In this document: positions 54,188 to 61,836 of the stretch, piece by piece | How positions within the stretch are numbered: position 1 is the stretch's first letter | Layout of the letters: each line of letters opens with the position of its first letter | Source of the DNA: Listeria monocytogenes ATCC 19117 | GTDB taxonomy: Bacteria > Bacillota > Bacilli > Lactobacillales > Listeriaceae | Length of the DNA: 64,000 nt | NCBI RefSeq assembly: GCF_000307025.1 | Contig: NC_018584.1 | Span: forward strand, 2,752,501-2,816,500 | Direction: 5' to 3' | Program-made: the position numbers and the translations under genes | Notes under the pieces: model-generated | The model's input: only the letters and a program-made list of their open reading frames with translations | Told to the model about the DNA's origin: nothing | Database searches by the model: none

Positions 54188-54218
54188 ATGATAAAGTGTA
54201 TAGTAACTATAGAGTCAA
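54188..54218 (-). promoter_or_regulatory. MerR-type promoter with 19-bp spacer
   Basis: Minus strand TTGACT (54213-54218), 19-base spacer, TATCAT (54188-54193). The spacer holds the dyad TATAGTTACTATA. Over-long spacers with a central palindrome are diagnostic of promoters activated by MerR-family twist. It faces the NagB-like gene; the MerR gene lies divergent 19 bases away. Confidence 0.8.
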
Positions 54219-54236
54219 GACGAAAGGGTGATAAAT

Positions 54237-54971
54237 GTGGAACCGCTTTTTTCCATTGGGGAAATGGCAAAGAAAAGCCAACTCTCCATCCAACGACTGC
54301 GCTATTATGATAAAATTGGGCTTTTGGTCCCGGCTTTTACCGATCCAACTTCTGGATATCGCTACTACAAAACGGCTCAAGAAGAACAACTCAACCTCAT
54401 TCAAGCGTTGCAGTATATGGGGTTTTCCTTGCAAGAACTAAAACAATACCTCGACAAAAACACATCGGAAAGCTTGCCCGATTTGCTTATAAAATACCAA
54501 CAAAAATTAATGGATGAAGAAGCTCGCATTGCCCGTAAAAAATGGCTTATTGACCGTTATCAAGGTTTGTTAAAACGGGAAACTGACTCGACAAAACCTC
54601 TAACAGCGGTCCGACTTTTGCTTACAGAGCCACTTCTAACGCCTGTTCATGCGGATATTTTAAACGACCCGGCTTTTCATCAAGAAGTGCAGAAAACCGT
54701 GAGCCGCCTTGGTCTTTCGAAAAGCTATCAGCAGTTTCCTGGTTATTGTATTTTAGACGGGCAGACTTATCTTTTCATTGAGTTGGATCATTCTATTGGC
54801 GCGCCTGGTGAACGGCGTTTGTTATCAAGCGAGCGGCAAGCTTTTGTCACGCCGCAAAACTGGGAGACACCTCCAGAAAATGAAAATTACCTTTTACAAG
54901 AAACGGTGGCTTGGATTAATCAAGAGCTGATTCGTGGTTATTCCTATGAAACAAAATTAACTTTTGAATAG
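54237..54971 (+). CDS. MerR family transcriptional regulator with a C-terminal effector domain
   Basis: 244 residues from a GTG at 54237-54239, eight bases after AAAGGG; a GTG nine bases earlier is less well placed. N-terminal winged helix (about 1-75): MAKKSQLSIQRLRYYDKIGL and GYRYYKTAQEEQLNLIQAL, then a coiled dimer helix (about 80-110) and a GyrI-like effector part of about 130 residues. BmrR-like multidrug sensor layout. It probably binds the operator between it and the divergent NagB-like gene. Confidence 0.82.
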   Translation: MEPLFSIGEMAKKSQLSIQRLRYYDKIGLLVPAFTDPTSGYRYYKTAQEEQLNLIQALQYMGFSLQELKQYLDKNTSESLPDLLIKYQQKLMDEEARIARKKWLIDRYQGLLKRETDSTKPLTAVRLLLTEPLLTPVHADILNDPAFHQEVQKTVSRLGLSKSYQQFPGYCILDGQTYLFIELDHSIGAPGERRLLSSERQAFVTPQNWETPPENENYLLQETVAWINQELIRGYSYETKLTFE

Positions 54972-55024
54972 ATATTTTAGAAAGATTGGTTATAATAGAA
55001 AGAAATAACGTGGAGGTGGGCGCC

Positions 55025-55486
55025 GTGGAAATCAAGCAAATCAAAGCAAAAGACACGCAAGATATTAGGCACCGGGTTCTTCGCCCAGAACAGCCTGAAG
55101 AAAACGCAATTTACCCTAATGATGATATGGAGGGTACTTTTCATTTAGGCGCTTTTGAAAAGGATGTTTTACTTGGGATTGCCAGTTTTTATCCAGAAAA
55201 ATCGACTGTTATTATGAATCCTGCCCAGTACCGAATTCGCGGTGTGGCGACAGAACGCCGGATGCGCTTGAAAGGCCTCGGCACAGCTTTACTTGCAGAC
55301 GGTGAAGCGAAAATTTGGAAGCGCGGCGCAGATATTATTTGGTGCAATGCGCGGATTGTCGCTGTTGGTTTTTATGAAAAACACGGCTACCGCAAAGTCG
55401 GCAAATCGTTTGTCATTCCTGGCATCGGCGAACATTACTTAATGAAAAAAGTGAATCCAAATAAAAAAGTGGACCAAGATAACTAA
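55025..55486 (+). CDS. GNAT family N-acetyltransferase
   Basis: 153 residues from the GTG at 55025-55027, four bases after GGAGGTGGG; a longer frame has no such site. The acetyl-CoA loop is RRMRLKGLGTALLADGEAK, with GFYEKHGYRKVG as the last strand, both typical of GNAT. Substrate unknown. It follows the MerR gene by 53 bases on the same strand, so the pair may be an operon. Confidence 0.85.
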   Translation: MEIKQIKAKDTQDIRHRVLRPEQPEENAIYPNDDMEGTFHLGAFEKDVLLGIASFYPEKSTVIMNPAQYRIRGVATERRMRLKGLGTALLADGEAKIWKRGADIIWCNARIVAVGFYEKHGYRKVGKSFVIPGIGEHYLMKKVNPNKKVDQDN

Positions 55487-55507
55487 TATCTGGTCCACTT
55501 GTTTTTT
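55463..55507. terminator. Bidirectional terminator after the acetyltransferase
   Basis: AAGTGGACCA and TGGTCCACTT around 19 bases, followed by T. The stem also carries the last codons of the acetyltransferase; it ends the convergent VOC gene too. Confidence 0.75.
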
Positions 55508-55949
55508 ATAATTTAGAATAAGGTTGCGTATGAATCATCCAAGAAATTCCGTACTCATCGACGAATTGTCCCATTTTTCCGCCCCAAAATTGCTCTTCGA
55601 AAGGTAACGTTACTGTTACTCTTCCTGAGCTGCTCACTTTTTCAAAGAAAGCATCGGCGTCGGCTACTGCCGCTGGGTCTTCACTGTTAGAATCAAGCAT
55701 AATCGAAATTTGATTGGATGGTTTTACTTCTTTGCCAAATGAATCTGAACAAAATAAGTTTGCGCCAAGGACGGTAAAGCCACCGTGAACAGTTGTGTTC
55801 TCTAGGTTTTCTTTTGCTAAGCCAAACATTTCGCTTTGTTCCTCACTTACTGGAAGCCTTGAAATATTCGTTGCTCCGAACACTTCTTCATAATATCCTA
55901 AAGCCTCTTTTGCATTTTCAAAAGCCAAATACGGGTACATTTTTGCCAT
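55506..55949 (-). CDS. VOC family protein (PhnB-like)
   Basis: 147 residues starting MAKMYPYLAFENAKEALGYY with EVFGATNISRL, as in PhnB/3-demethylubiquinone-9 methyltransferase-like VOC proteins, and ending FVDEYGISWMIHTQPY. In this class the metal site is often missing. GAGCGAT precedes the ATG. Function unknown. Confidence 0.8.
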   Translation of the reverse strand: MAKMYPYLAFENAKEALGYYEEVFGATNISRLPVSEEQSEMFGLAKENLENTTVHGGFTVLGANLFCSDSFGKEVKPSNQISIMLDSNSEDPAAVADADAFFEKVSSSGRVTVTLPFEEQFWGGKMGQFVDEYGISWMIHTQPYSKL

Positions 55950-56006
55950 AAAAATCGCTCCTTTGTTTTTGAGACACTAGTTAGAAAATACCCAATTCGT
56001 TTTACC

Positions 56007-57359
56007 TTAAACTATCTCGGGATTTTTAAAAATTCGGCGCCATGTTTTGCTCATAATCACTAGACAGACGGTGAACGCGCCTAAATCTGCTAATGGGAAG
56101 GCGTACCAAATACCATCTAAACCGAAGAACTGCGGCAAAATAAGTAAAAGTGGTACTAAACAGATGATTTGGCGCATTAGGGAAATGATGAATGAAATTC
56201 TTGCTCGACCAAGTGCTTGATATAGCCCACCGCAGACAATTTGGAAACCAATTGTTGGCGCAGCTAGTAGCATAAATCTAACAGCGTTTGTTCCTTGTGC
56301 AATCAGTTCTGGGTCGTTAGAGAAAATTCGTACGAGCATTCCTGGGAAAATTTCTACCGATCCCCAAGCAATTAGTGACATGACAGTTGCAGCTATCATT
56401 GATACTTTAACAGCTTTCATTACGCGTTCGAATTGTCTGGAACCGTAGTTGAAGCCGACGATTGGTTGCATCCCTTGTGTGACACCATTGATTGGCATAA
56501 TGACGAACGACGCAATCCGGTTCGCAATTCCGTATACTGCAATCGCCATCGTTCCACCATAAATATTAAGCATCCAGTTTACCGCAACTGTCACGATACT
56601 ACCTGCGGACATCATAATAAATGACGGGAACCCGATTGCCATAATCCGGCGAATCAGCGGGAAATCCATTCGGAATGAGAACCCTTTTAAAGATAAAGTA
56701 CTTTTTCCTGATAAAAAATAAATCAAGAGCCAAATCGCGCCAACAGCCTGCGCAATAACAGTTGCAAGGGCAGAACCACGAACGCCCATACCAAAGCCCA
56801 TAATGAAAATTGGGTTTAAAATCATATTTAAAATAGCGGAAATAATCATGGTTAACATCGCTGTTTTCGCATTACCTTCTGAGCGAACGATATTATTCAT
56901 CGCCATCGCGAAGGTTTGGAACACTGCGCCTAACAAAATAAGCGATAAGAAATCACTGGCAATATCATGAATATCTGCCGGTGCTCCGAAAAGCGTAATA
57001 AGCGGATCTAAAAAAATAAAGGTTACAATTGCAATAAAAATGCTGGAAATAAGCACTAACCAAATAACTTGATGGAATACTTTATCCGCTTGTTTTTGTT
57101 CCCCAGCACCGAGCGAGCGGGAAATAATCGACGCGCCACCAATACCAAACATAGCTGCCATTGCCATTAGTATCATTTGAACTGGGAATGCAATTGAAAG
57201 TGCTGCAACCCCTGATGGCCCAACGCCATATGACACGAAAATCGTATCAACAATATTATACATCCCCATAACAAACATGCCGATAAATGCCGGTATCGAC
57301 AATCTCGCCATGAGTGAAGGAATGCTATCTTCACCTAATCGTTTACTCTGTTCTTTCAT
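56007..57359 (-). CDS. MATE family efflux pump
   Basis: 450 residues, twelve membrane spans in two similar halves, starting GEDSIPSLMARLSIPAFIG; the first half has GPSGVAALSIAFPVQMILMA and IGGASIISRSLGAGEQKQAD, the second IVGFNYGSRQFERVMKAVKV, both the usual MATE turn motifs. It exports cationic drugs using Na+ or H+. It overlaps the MarR gene by four bases, so MarR and pump are one unit; the MarR operator controls both. Confidence 0.9.
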   Translation of the reverse strand: MKEQSKRLGEDSIPSLMARLSIPAFIGMFVMGMYNIVDTIFVSYGVGPSGVAALSIAFPVQMILMAMAAMFGIGGASIISRSLGAGEQKQADKVFHQVIWLVLISSIFIAIVTFIFLDPLITLFGAPADIHDIASDFLSLILLGAVFQTFAMAMNNIVRSEGNAKTAMLTMIISAILNMILNPIFIMGFGMGVRGSALATVIAQAVGAIWLLIYFLSGKSTLSLKGFSFRMDFPLIRRIMAIGFPSFIMMSAGSIVTVAVNWMLNIYGGTMAIAVYGIANRIASFVIMPINGVTQGMQPIVGFNYGSRQFERVMKAVKVSMIAATVMSLIAWGSVEIFPGMLVRIFSNDPELIAQGTNAVRFMLLAAPTIGFQIVCGGLYQALGRARISFIISLMRQIICLVPLLLILPQFFGLDGIWYAFPLADLGAFTVCLVIMSKTWRRIFKNPEIV

Positions 57360-57805
57360 TCAGATTCTCCTCCTTCGACTGCTATAATCGCATTATCTGA
57401 AAGTCGTCCTATCAAATGCATTAAGTCATCTTTTTCCTTTTCACTAAAATTCGCTGTTAAAAGTGCGGACCATTCGGCTGTCACTTCTTCAATTAAATCG
57501 CGCATCTGAAAACCAGTTTCCGTCACAAAAATCCGCTGAATACGTCTATCTTTCGCATCAATTTCGCGGCGAATCATCCCCAGTTCTTCCAAACGCTTAA
57601 TATGCCTTGTCACACTTGCTTTATCAACCATAAACCTTTTAGCCATAGATTCTTGGGAAATACCATCTTCTTTATAAAGCGTCCATAAATAACGTAATTG
57701 ACCTATATTAAGACCAGTTTCTAGTAATTTTTTATTTTTAAAAGTGCTTTCTGAACGATGAATAATTGCGATGGCTTTCGCTAAGCTTTCCTGTCTATCT
57801 GCCAT
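57356..57805 (-). CDS. MarR family transcriptional repressor
   Basis: 149 residues. Winged helix: DGISQESMAKRFMVDKASVT and RHIKRLEELGMIRREIDAKD, then the wing RRIQRIFVTETG; dimer helices at both ends. It is the upstream gene of the MATE pump and overlaps it. Two similar dyads lie just before its start (57845-57893), so it probably represses its own operon and releases when a drug or lipid binds. Confidence 0.9.
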   Translation of the reverse strand: MADRQESLAKAIAIIHRSESTFKNKKLLETGLNIGQLRYLWTLYKEDGISQESMAKRFMVDKASVTRHIKRLEELGMIRREIDAKDRRIQRIFVTETGFQMRDLIEEVTAEWSALLTANFSEKEKDDLMHLIGRLSDNAIIAVEGGESE

Positions 57806-57844
57806 TTATCCGACTCCTCATAAAAAAATCCGCCACATAATTAG

Positions 57845-57893
57845 TTGCGGCGTCAACCATTATAGTATAGCAGGATTTTAGTTGACTGCGCAA
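57845..57893. promoter_or_regulatory. Two MarR-type operators flanking the marR-MATE promoter
   Basis: TTGCGGCGTCAA (57845-57856) and TTGACTGCGCAA (57882-57893) are near inverted copies, each itself a TTG...CAA dyad, with centres 37 bases apart. On the minus strand a TATACT/TATAAT-type -10 lies between them. The right site overlaps its -35. Confidence 0.7.
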
Positions 57894-57974
57894 CCTTTTT
57901 ATTTCCCGGGCAATAATTTGACTTCCTATCTTTCTTTTGTAAAAATAAAGAATAGAGAAGGGGTGCTATCCACT

Positions 57975-58856
57975 GTGCATATTAAAATATTAAAAAATAG
58001 ATATCCCAATATAGTCGTTTCAAAAAATCCAATAAAATCCAGTTCAGATACGATTTCTTTTTTCGAAGAACCGTATTATTTTACTATTCCTAAAAGCAAT
58101 CTTTCAGAAGAAGAAGCGATGTTATTACATACGCTATTTCCAGAACCATTACCAACATTTCCTAAAGAATCCACCCAATTTTGGTTCGATTTATTGTTTG
58201 GAAACAAGGAATTGGCGATGACAAATGAGAAAGAAACATATCGCATTACGCAGTTCCATATTAAGACAACTACAACTAAAAGCATGTTACAAGAGTGGCA
58301 AAAGGCTTTGCTGAGTTTTTTCAGTCCAGAAGCTGAGTTAATTATGTTTTCGACTAACTATGGCGTTATTATTGAAAAATCAACGGGGTCGCTGCTTGGC
58401 GAAGAGGAACTAATCGCCGTTGCCGGTACGCTTGAAAATGATTTCTATATACAATCTACATTTTTCATGGGTCTTTTCCATCCGTTAAATGATCGATTGC
58501 GTGGTTTATTTGCAGAAGAACGTGCCATTTTCAACCATAATAATCGTGAGGTAGTTCAGACCGTGGCTTCCGAAAGTTTAAAAGTTATCGCGCTTCGAAT
58601 GAAGGAAAGTTTAATCACGAATGAACTCAACGACCTTTTCCATCAAGATGATACTTGGATTCCGCTGATTCACACATTATTTAAAAACCAAGGAAACATC
58701 AGTCTCACGGCTAAAGAGCTTTTTATGCACCGAAATACCATTCAATATCGTTTGGATAAATTTTATGAGCAAACAAACTTATCGCTCCGCAAGATGGATG
58801 GGTTGCTCTTAGCTTATCTATCTACACTTCAAACAAATAATAGCAATCATGAATAA
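57975..58856 (+). CDS. PucR/CdaR-like helix-turn-helix regulator
   Basis: About 293 residues from the GTG at 57975, after AGAAGGGG; the reading frame is open further upstream to 57882 but without a start site. The C-terminus (about 240-285) has the PucR-type helix-turn-helix SLTAKELFMHRNTIQYRLDK. The rest is an unrecognised sensor part. It is divergent from the marR-MATE unit. Target and ligand unknown. Confidence 0.7.
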   Translation: MHIKILKNRYPNIVVSKNPIKSSSDTISFFEEPYYFTIPKSNLSEEEAMLLHTLFPEPLPTFPKESTQFWFDLLFGNKELAMTNEKETYRITQFHIKTTTTKSMLQEWQKALLSFFSPEAELIMFSTNYGVIIEKSTGSLLGEEELIAVAGTLENDFYIQSTFFMGLFHPLNDRLRGLFAEERAIFNHNNREVVQTVASESLKVIALRMKESLITNELNDLFHQDDTWIPLIHTLFKNQGNISLTAKELFMHRNTIQYRLDKFYEQTNLSLRKMDGLLLAYLSTLQTNNSNHE

Positions 58857-58878
58857 ATGATCATGGTTGCTTTTTCGC

Positions 58879-58909
58879 TTGACTTAAAGTCCACTTCAAG
58901 GAATACAAT
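58879..58909 (+). promoter_or_regulatory. MerR-type promoter with 19-bp spacer
   Basis: TTGACT (58879-58884), 19-base spacer, TACAAT (58904-58909). The spacer carries the inverted repeat around CTTGACTTAAAGTCCACTTCAAG, as at AdhR/CueR-type sites. It drives the merR-cupin pair 32 bases downstream, implying autoregulation. Confidence 0.82.
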
Positions 58910-58940
58910 CATTATAGAAAATCAGTAAAGGAGAATAGTC

Positions 58941-59396
58941 ATGACCAAAAATAATATTAGTTTTTATGTAGTAGATGCTTCGGAAGAATTAACCATGAAT
59001 ATCAAAGAAGCTAGTGAAAAAAGTGGCGTTTCTGCCGATACAATTCGCTACTATGAACGCATTGGTTTAATTCCACCCATCCACCGTAATGAAAGTGGGG
59101 TTCGTAAATTTGGCGCAGAAGACCTACGATGGATTTTATTTACTCGCCAAATGCGCCGAGCTGGTTTGTCTATTGAAGCCTTAATTGATTACTTGGCACT
59201 TTTCAGAGAAGGCGAACACACGCTGGAAGCTCGCGCCGAATTGCTGAAAAAGCAACGCATAGAGCTGAAAAATCGCATTGATGTTATGCAAGAAGCGCTC
59301 GATCGACTTGACTTCAAAATAGACAATTACGATACCCACCTCATTCCGGCTCAAGAAGAACTAAAAGATTTTAATGTTGAAAGGAGTAATTCATAA
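58941..59396 (+). CDS. MerR family transcriptional regulator
   Basis: 151 residues, ATG after AAAGGAG. The DNA-binding domain starts at about residue 19: MNIKEASEKSGVSADTIRYY and ERIGLIPPIHRNESGVRKF, then a long dimerisation helix (about 90-140). Like AdhR/YraB it lacks a Cys-rich metal site and is often an aldehyde or redox sensor. Stop and next start overlap by one base (TAATG), so it is coupled to the cupin gene. Confidence 0.9.
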   Translation: MTKNNISFYVVDASEELTMNIKEASEKSGVSADTIRYYERIGLIPPIHRNESGVRKFGAEDLRWILFTRQMRRAGLSIEALIDYLALFREGEHTLEARAELLKKQRIELKNRIDVMQEALDRLDFKIDNYDTHLIPAQEELKDFNVERSNS

Positions 59397-59800
59397 TGAG
59401 TACACTTGAAAACAGCGTTATTTTTGATAAAGGGGAACTGATTACTAATGACTACTTTACCGGTAATGCTTATTTAAAAATGCTTGTCCCTGAAGACACT
59501 GTTTACAATTGTCCGATTGGGAACGTTACGTTTGAACCGGGAGCTAGAAACAACTGGCATAAACATGATGGCGGACAAATCCTACTTGTGACAGGCGGAA
59601 CTGGCTACTATCAAGAAGAAGGAAAACCTGCCCAGTTGCTCAGAGAGGGCGACGTGGTAACAATCCCTAAAGACGTGAAACATTGGCACGGCGCTACGAA
59701 AGATAGCTGGTTTGTCCACTTAGCCATTTCGACAAATGTGGAATTAGGCGGAACGACCTGGTTAGAACCTGTTTCCAACGAGCATTACAATAATTTATAA
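59396..59800 (+). CDS. Cupin domain protein
   Basis: 134 residues with both cupin motifs: GARNNWHKHDGGQILLVTGG and GDVVTIPKDVKHWHGA, which supply the metal-binding His (three His and a Gln/Glu). Close in layout to carboxymuconolactone- or redox-linked cupins. It is the second gene of a MerR-controlled pair; likely a small enzyme for the compound that MerR senses. Substrate unknown. A terminator follows. Confidence 0.85.
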   Translation: MSTLENSVIFDKGELITNDYFTGNAYLKMLVPEDTVYNCPIGNVTFEPGARNNWHKHDGGQILLVTGGTGYYQEEGKPAQLLREGDVVTIPKDVKHWHGATKDSWFVHLAISTNVELGGTTWLEPVSNEHYNNL

Positions 59801-59802
59801 CA

Positions 59803-59840
59803 AAAAACCCGCTAGCCTTCATTCAAGGTTGGCGGGTTTT
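59803..59840. terminator. Bidirectional terminator
   Basis: AAAACCCGCTAGCCTT and AAGGTTGGCGGGTTTT with a short loop, between the cupin gene and the convergent HAD gene. Confidence 0.9.
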
Positions 59841-59842
59841 AC

Positions 59843-60454
59843 TTATTTACTTACATAAGCTAAAATATCTTCTGGTTTTTCGAAGACAAGTTCTGCTTTT
59901 TCAAAGCCATCTGTTGTCTTCGCGCCCCAAAGTGCTAAGCCAAAATGAGCTCCGGCCGCATGGGCACATTTCATATCGTACGAAGAATCACCAACATAAA
60001 GCACTTCATGTGGCTCTCTTCCAAGAATTTCTAACCCTTTCAGCAGTGGATCTGGGTGAGGTTTATGGTTTTCGGTATCACTTGCGCAAACAATCGCTTG
60101 AAAATGATCCTGAATATTAAACGGATAGAAACCTTTTTCCATTTCTAACGCGTTTTTAGAAGTGACAACACCGCTTTCTGGAATGGCATGCAGTACTTTA
60201 TGAATGCCTTCGAACACCTCTACTTCTTCAATGAAAGTTGCTTCTCGTTCAATCCATTTATCCAATACTTTCTCTGGATCCAGAATGTTTAATTGTTCCA
60301 CCGCAGCTGCTCCGGTAATTCCAAGGACAAATCGTAATTCGTCCAGTTCATAACTTAATCCTTCTTCGGCTAAAACCGCTTGAAGAGAATGCAAAACAGC
60401 TCTCTCCGTGTCTAGAATTGTTCCATCTACGTCAAAAATTATTGCTTTATACAT
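59843..60454 (-). CDS. HAD-IA phosphatase (phosphoglycolate phosphatase-like)
   Basis: 203 residues from the ATG at 60452-60454, after GGAGG; an upstream extension is not supported. Motif I FDVDGTILDTE, motif II in GVVTSKNALEMEK, motif III Lys in ASDTENHKPHPDP, motif IV YVGDSSYDMKCAHAAGA. Cap of the C1 type. It removes phosphate from a small metabolite. It follows the 60468-60836 gene by 13 bases. Confidence 0.9.
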   Translation of the reverse strand: MYKAIIFDVDGTILDTERAVLHSLQAVLAEEGLSYELDELRFVLGITGAAAVEQLNILDPEKVLDKWIEREATFIEEVEVFEGIHKVLHAIPESGVVTSKNALEMEKGFYPFNIQDHFQAIVCASDTENHKPHPDPLLKGLEILGREPHEVLYVGDSSYDMKCAHAAGAHFGLALWGAKTTDGFEKAELVFEKPEDILAYVSK

Positions 60455-60467
60455 ATAATTTCCTCCT

Positions 60468-60836
60468 TCAAGATTTAGCGAAGTTGTGATAATGGTGCGT
60501 TGTATATCTTGCTTTTTTCTTACTTTCCGCTTTTTGGATTTCTGCGCTGTTGGTGCCTTTATTTTGAAGTAAATCTCGAAATTCGCGCAAATTATCATGG
60601 GAATTTCCATTTATTTCGAATTCAATATTATCGCAGCTAAATGTTAGCATGATTTCCTCTTCTTCTCGAACTAGCGCAATATGCCCTAATTTTGCAACTG
60701 GAAACGTTTGTCTTTTTTTCATACCCAAACTAAAATCTTGGTCAAAAACAAGATAGTCTCTATCGATGTAAAACTCTCCGAATTGATACTCCATTCCAAG
60801 TGCTGAATTAATCTTGCATACCCCATCTAATTTCAT
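60468..60836 (-). CDS. Conserved hypothetical protein, 122 residues
   Basis: Start at the ATG at 60834-60836, eight bases after AAGGAGG. Beta-rich N-terminal part (DGVCKINSALGMEYQFGEFY; REEEEIMLTFSCDNIEFEI), then a basic, His-containing tail (KKKARYTTHHYHNFAKS). It resembles PH-like small proteins but I do not recognise a family. Likely co-transcribed with the HAD gene. Confidence 0.6.
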   Translation of the reverse strand: MKLDGVCKINSALGMEYQFGEFYIDRDYLVFDQDFSLGMKKRQTFPVAKLGHIALVREEEEIMLTFSCDNIEFEINGNSHDNLREFRDLLQNKGTNSAEIQKAESKKKARYTTHHYHNFAKS

Positions 60837-60918
60837 ATCATTCGCCTCCTTCATTGCCTTATATATTAGTTTTAAATGATGAAATGGGTTTCATGTCAAG
60901 CAATTTCATAAAAATATT

Positions 60919-61671
60919 TTAAATAAGTTTTTTTTGCTGTTCAAAAATATTTAGAATCAAGTCAATCACAATTAACAGTGGGGCGTGATGATGTTTAAAT
61001 GAATCTTCATCAAACTCCTCACTGGAAGCATAAATAATCGTCTCCACATATTGGGAAATCTGGGCATTGGGATTATTCACAATCGCAATGACATTCGATA
61101 AATTATATTTTAAATGTTCCGCGAGCGAAAGGGTGTTTTCGGTGCCACCGCTTTCAGAAATAATAATAATCAAATCATCTCTTTCAACAATTTGTGGCAA
61201 AATATCGATAATAAATGAATCATAGGTGAAAACTACATTCTTTTTCGATGTAACAAGACTTTTGGAAAAATATTCTCCTAATGTTTTCGTCATGCCTAGA
61301 CAAGCAATATAGATTTTAGGTGCATACGCAATTCTTGTCGCGACTTGCTCAATTTCTTTCTTTGGAAGTTGCTCAATTCCTAAACGAATTTTTTCTAAAA
61401 ATGTAGATGAATAGTCTTTTGAAAGGGGTTTTGTTTCTGTTTTATCCGAGTGAAGTAAAAATTTCAGCTCAGAAAAACCGGAAAGCTTTAATTTATGACA
61501 CATTCTAATAACGGTTGTGGTGCTGACATTGGTTGACTCCGCTAGAGATGTGAGGGACATTTTTTCAATGGTAGAAATATGGTTGTCAATATAGAAGAAA
61601 ACTTGTTTTTCAGCAGGACTTAAAAATTCAATTTGAGGCGCAAACAAGCGATAAAGTGAAGTAGCTGACAT
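60919..61671 (-). CDS. RpiR family transcriptional regulator
   Basis: 250 residues from the ATG at 61669-61671, after GGAGG. N-terminal helix-turn-helix MSLTSLAESTNVSTTTVIRM and a C-terminal SIS domain (about 105-230) with IIISESGGTENTLSLAEH. It lies divergent from the fructose-family PTS gene, with the palindrome at 61741-61754 between, and probably controls it in response to a sugar phosphate. Confidence 0.87.
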   Translation of the reverse strand: MSATSLYRLFAPQIEFLSPAEKQVFFYIDNHISTIEKMSLTSLAESTNVSTTTVIRMCHKLKLSGFSELKFLLHSDKTETKPLSKDYSSTFLEKIRLGIEQLPKKEIEQVATRIAYAPKIYIACLGMTKTLGEYFSKSLVTSKKNVVFTYDSFIIDILPQIVERDDLIIIISESGGTENTLSLAEHLKYNLSNVIAIVNNPNAQISQYVETIIYASSEEFDEDSFKHHHAPLLIVIDLILNIFEQQKKLI

Positions 61672-61740
61672 AATAAATACCTCCATGGCTATCCGAATTA
61701 ATTTTAGTATACATGAAATAAAAGCGAATGAACAACACTG

Positions 61741-61754
61741 CGTACAATTGTACG
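61741..61754. promoter_or_regulatory. Perfect 14-bp palindrome between the regulator and PTS genes
   Basis: CGTACAATTGTACG, followed closely by a further CGTAC at 61760-61764. A symmetric site midway between divergent rpiR-type and PTS genes is a natural operator. Which protein binds is inferred from position. Confidence 0.55.
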
Positions 61755-61836
61755 ATTTTCGTACTTTTTCAAAAAAATAATATGGTATAACTAAAGTAAC
61801 CTAGGGAAAAGACTGTTAATAAAGGAGCTGATAGCA

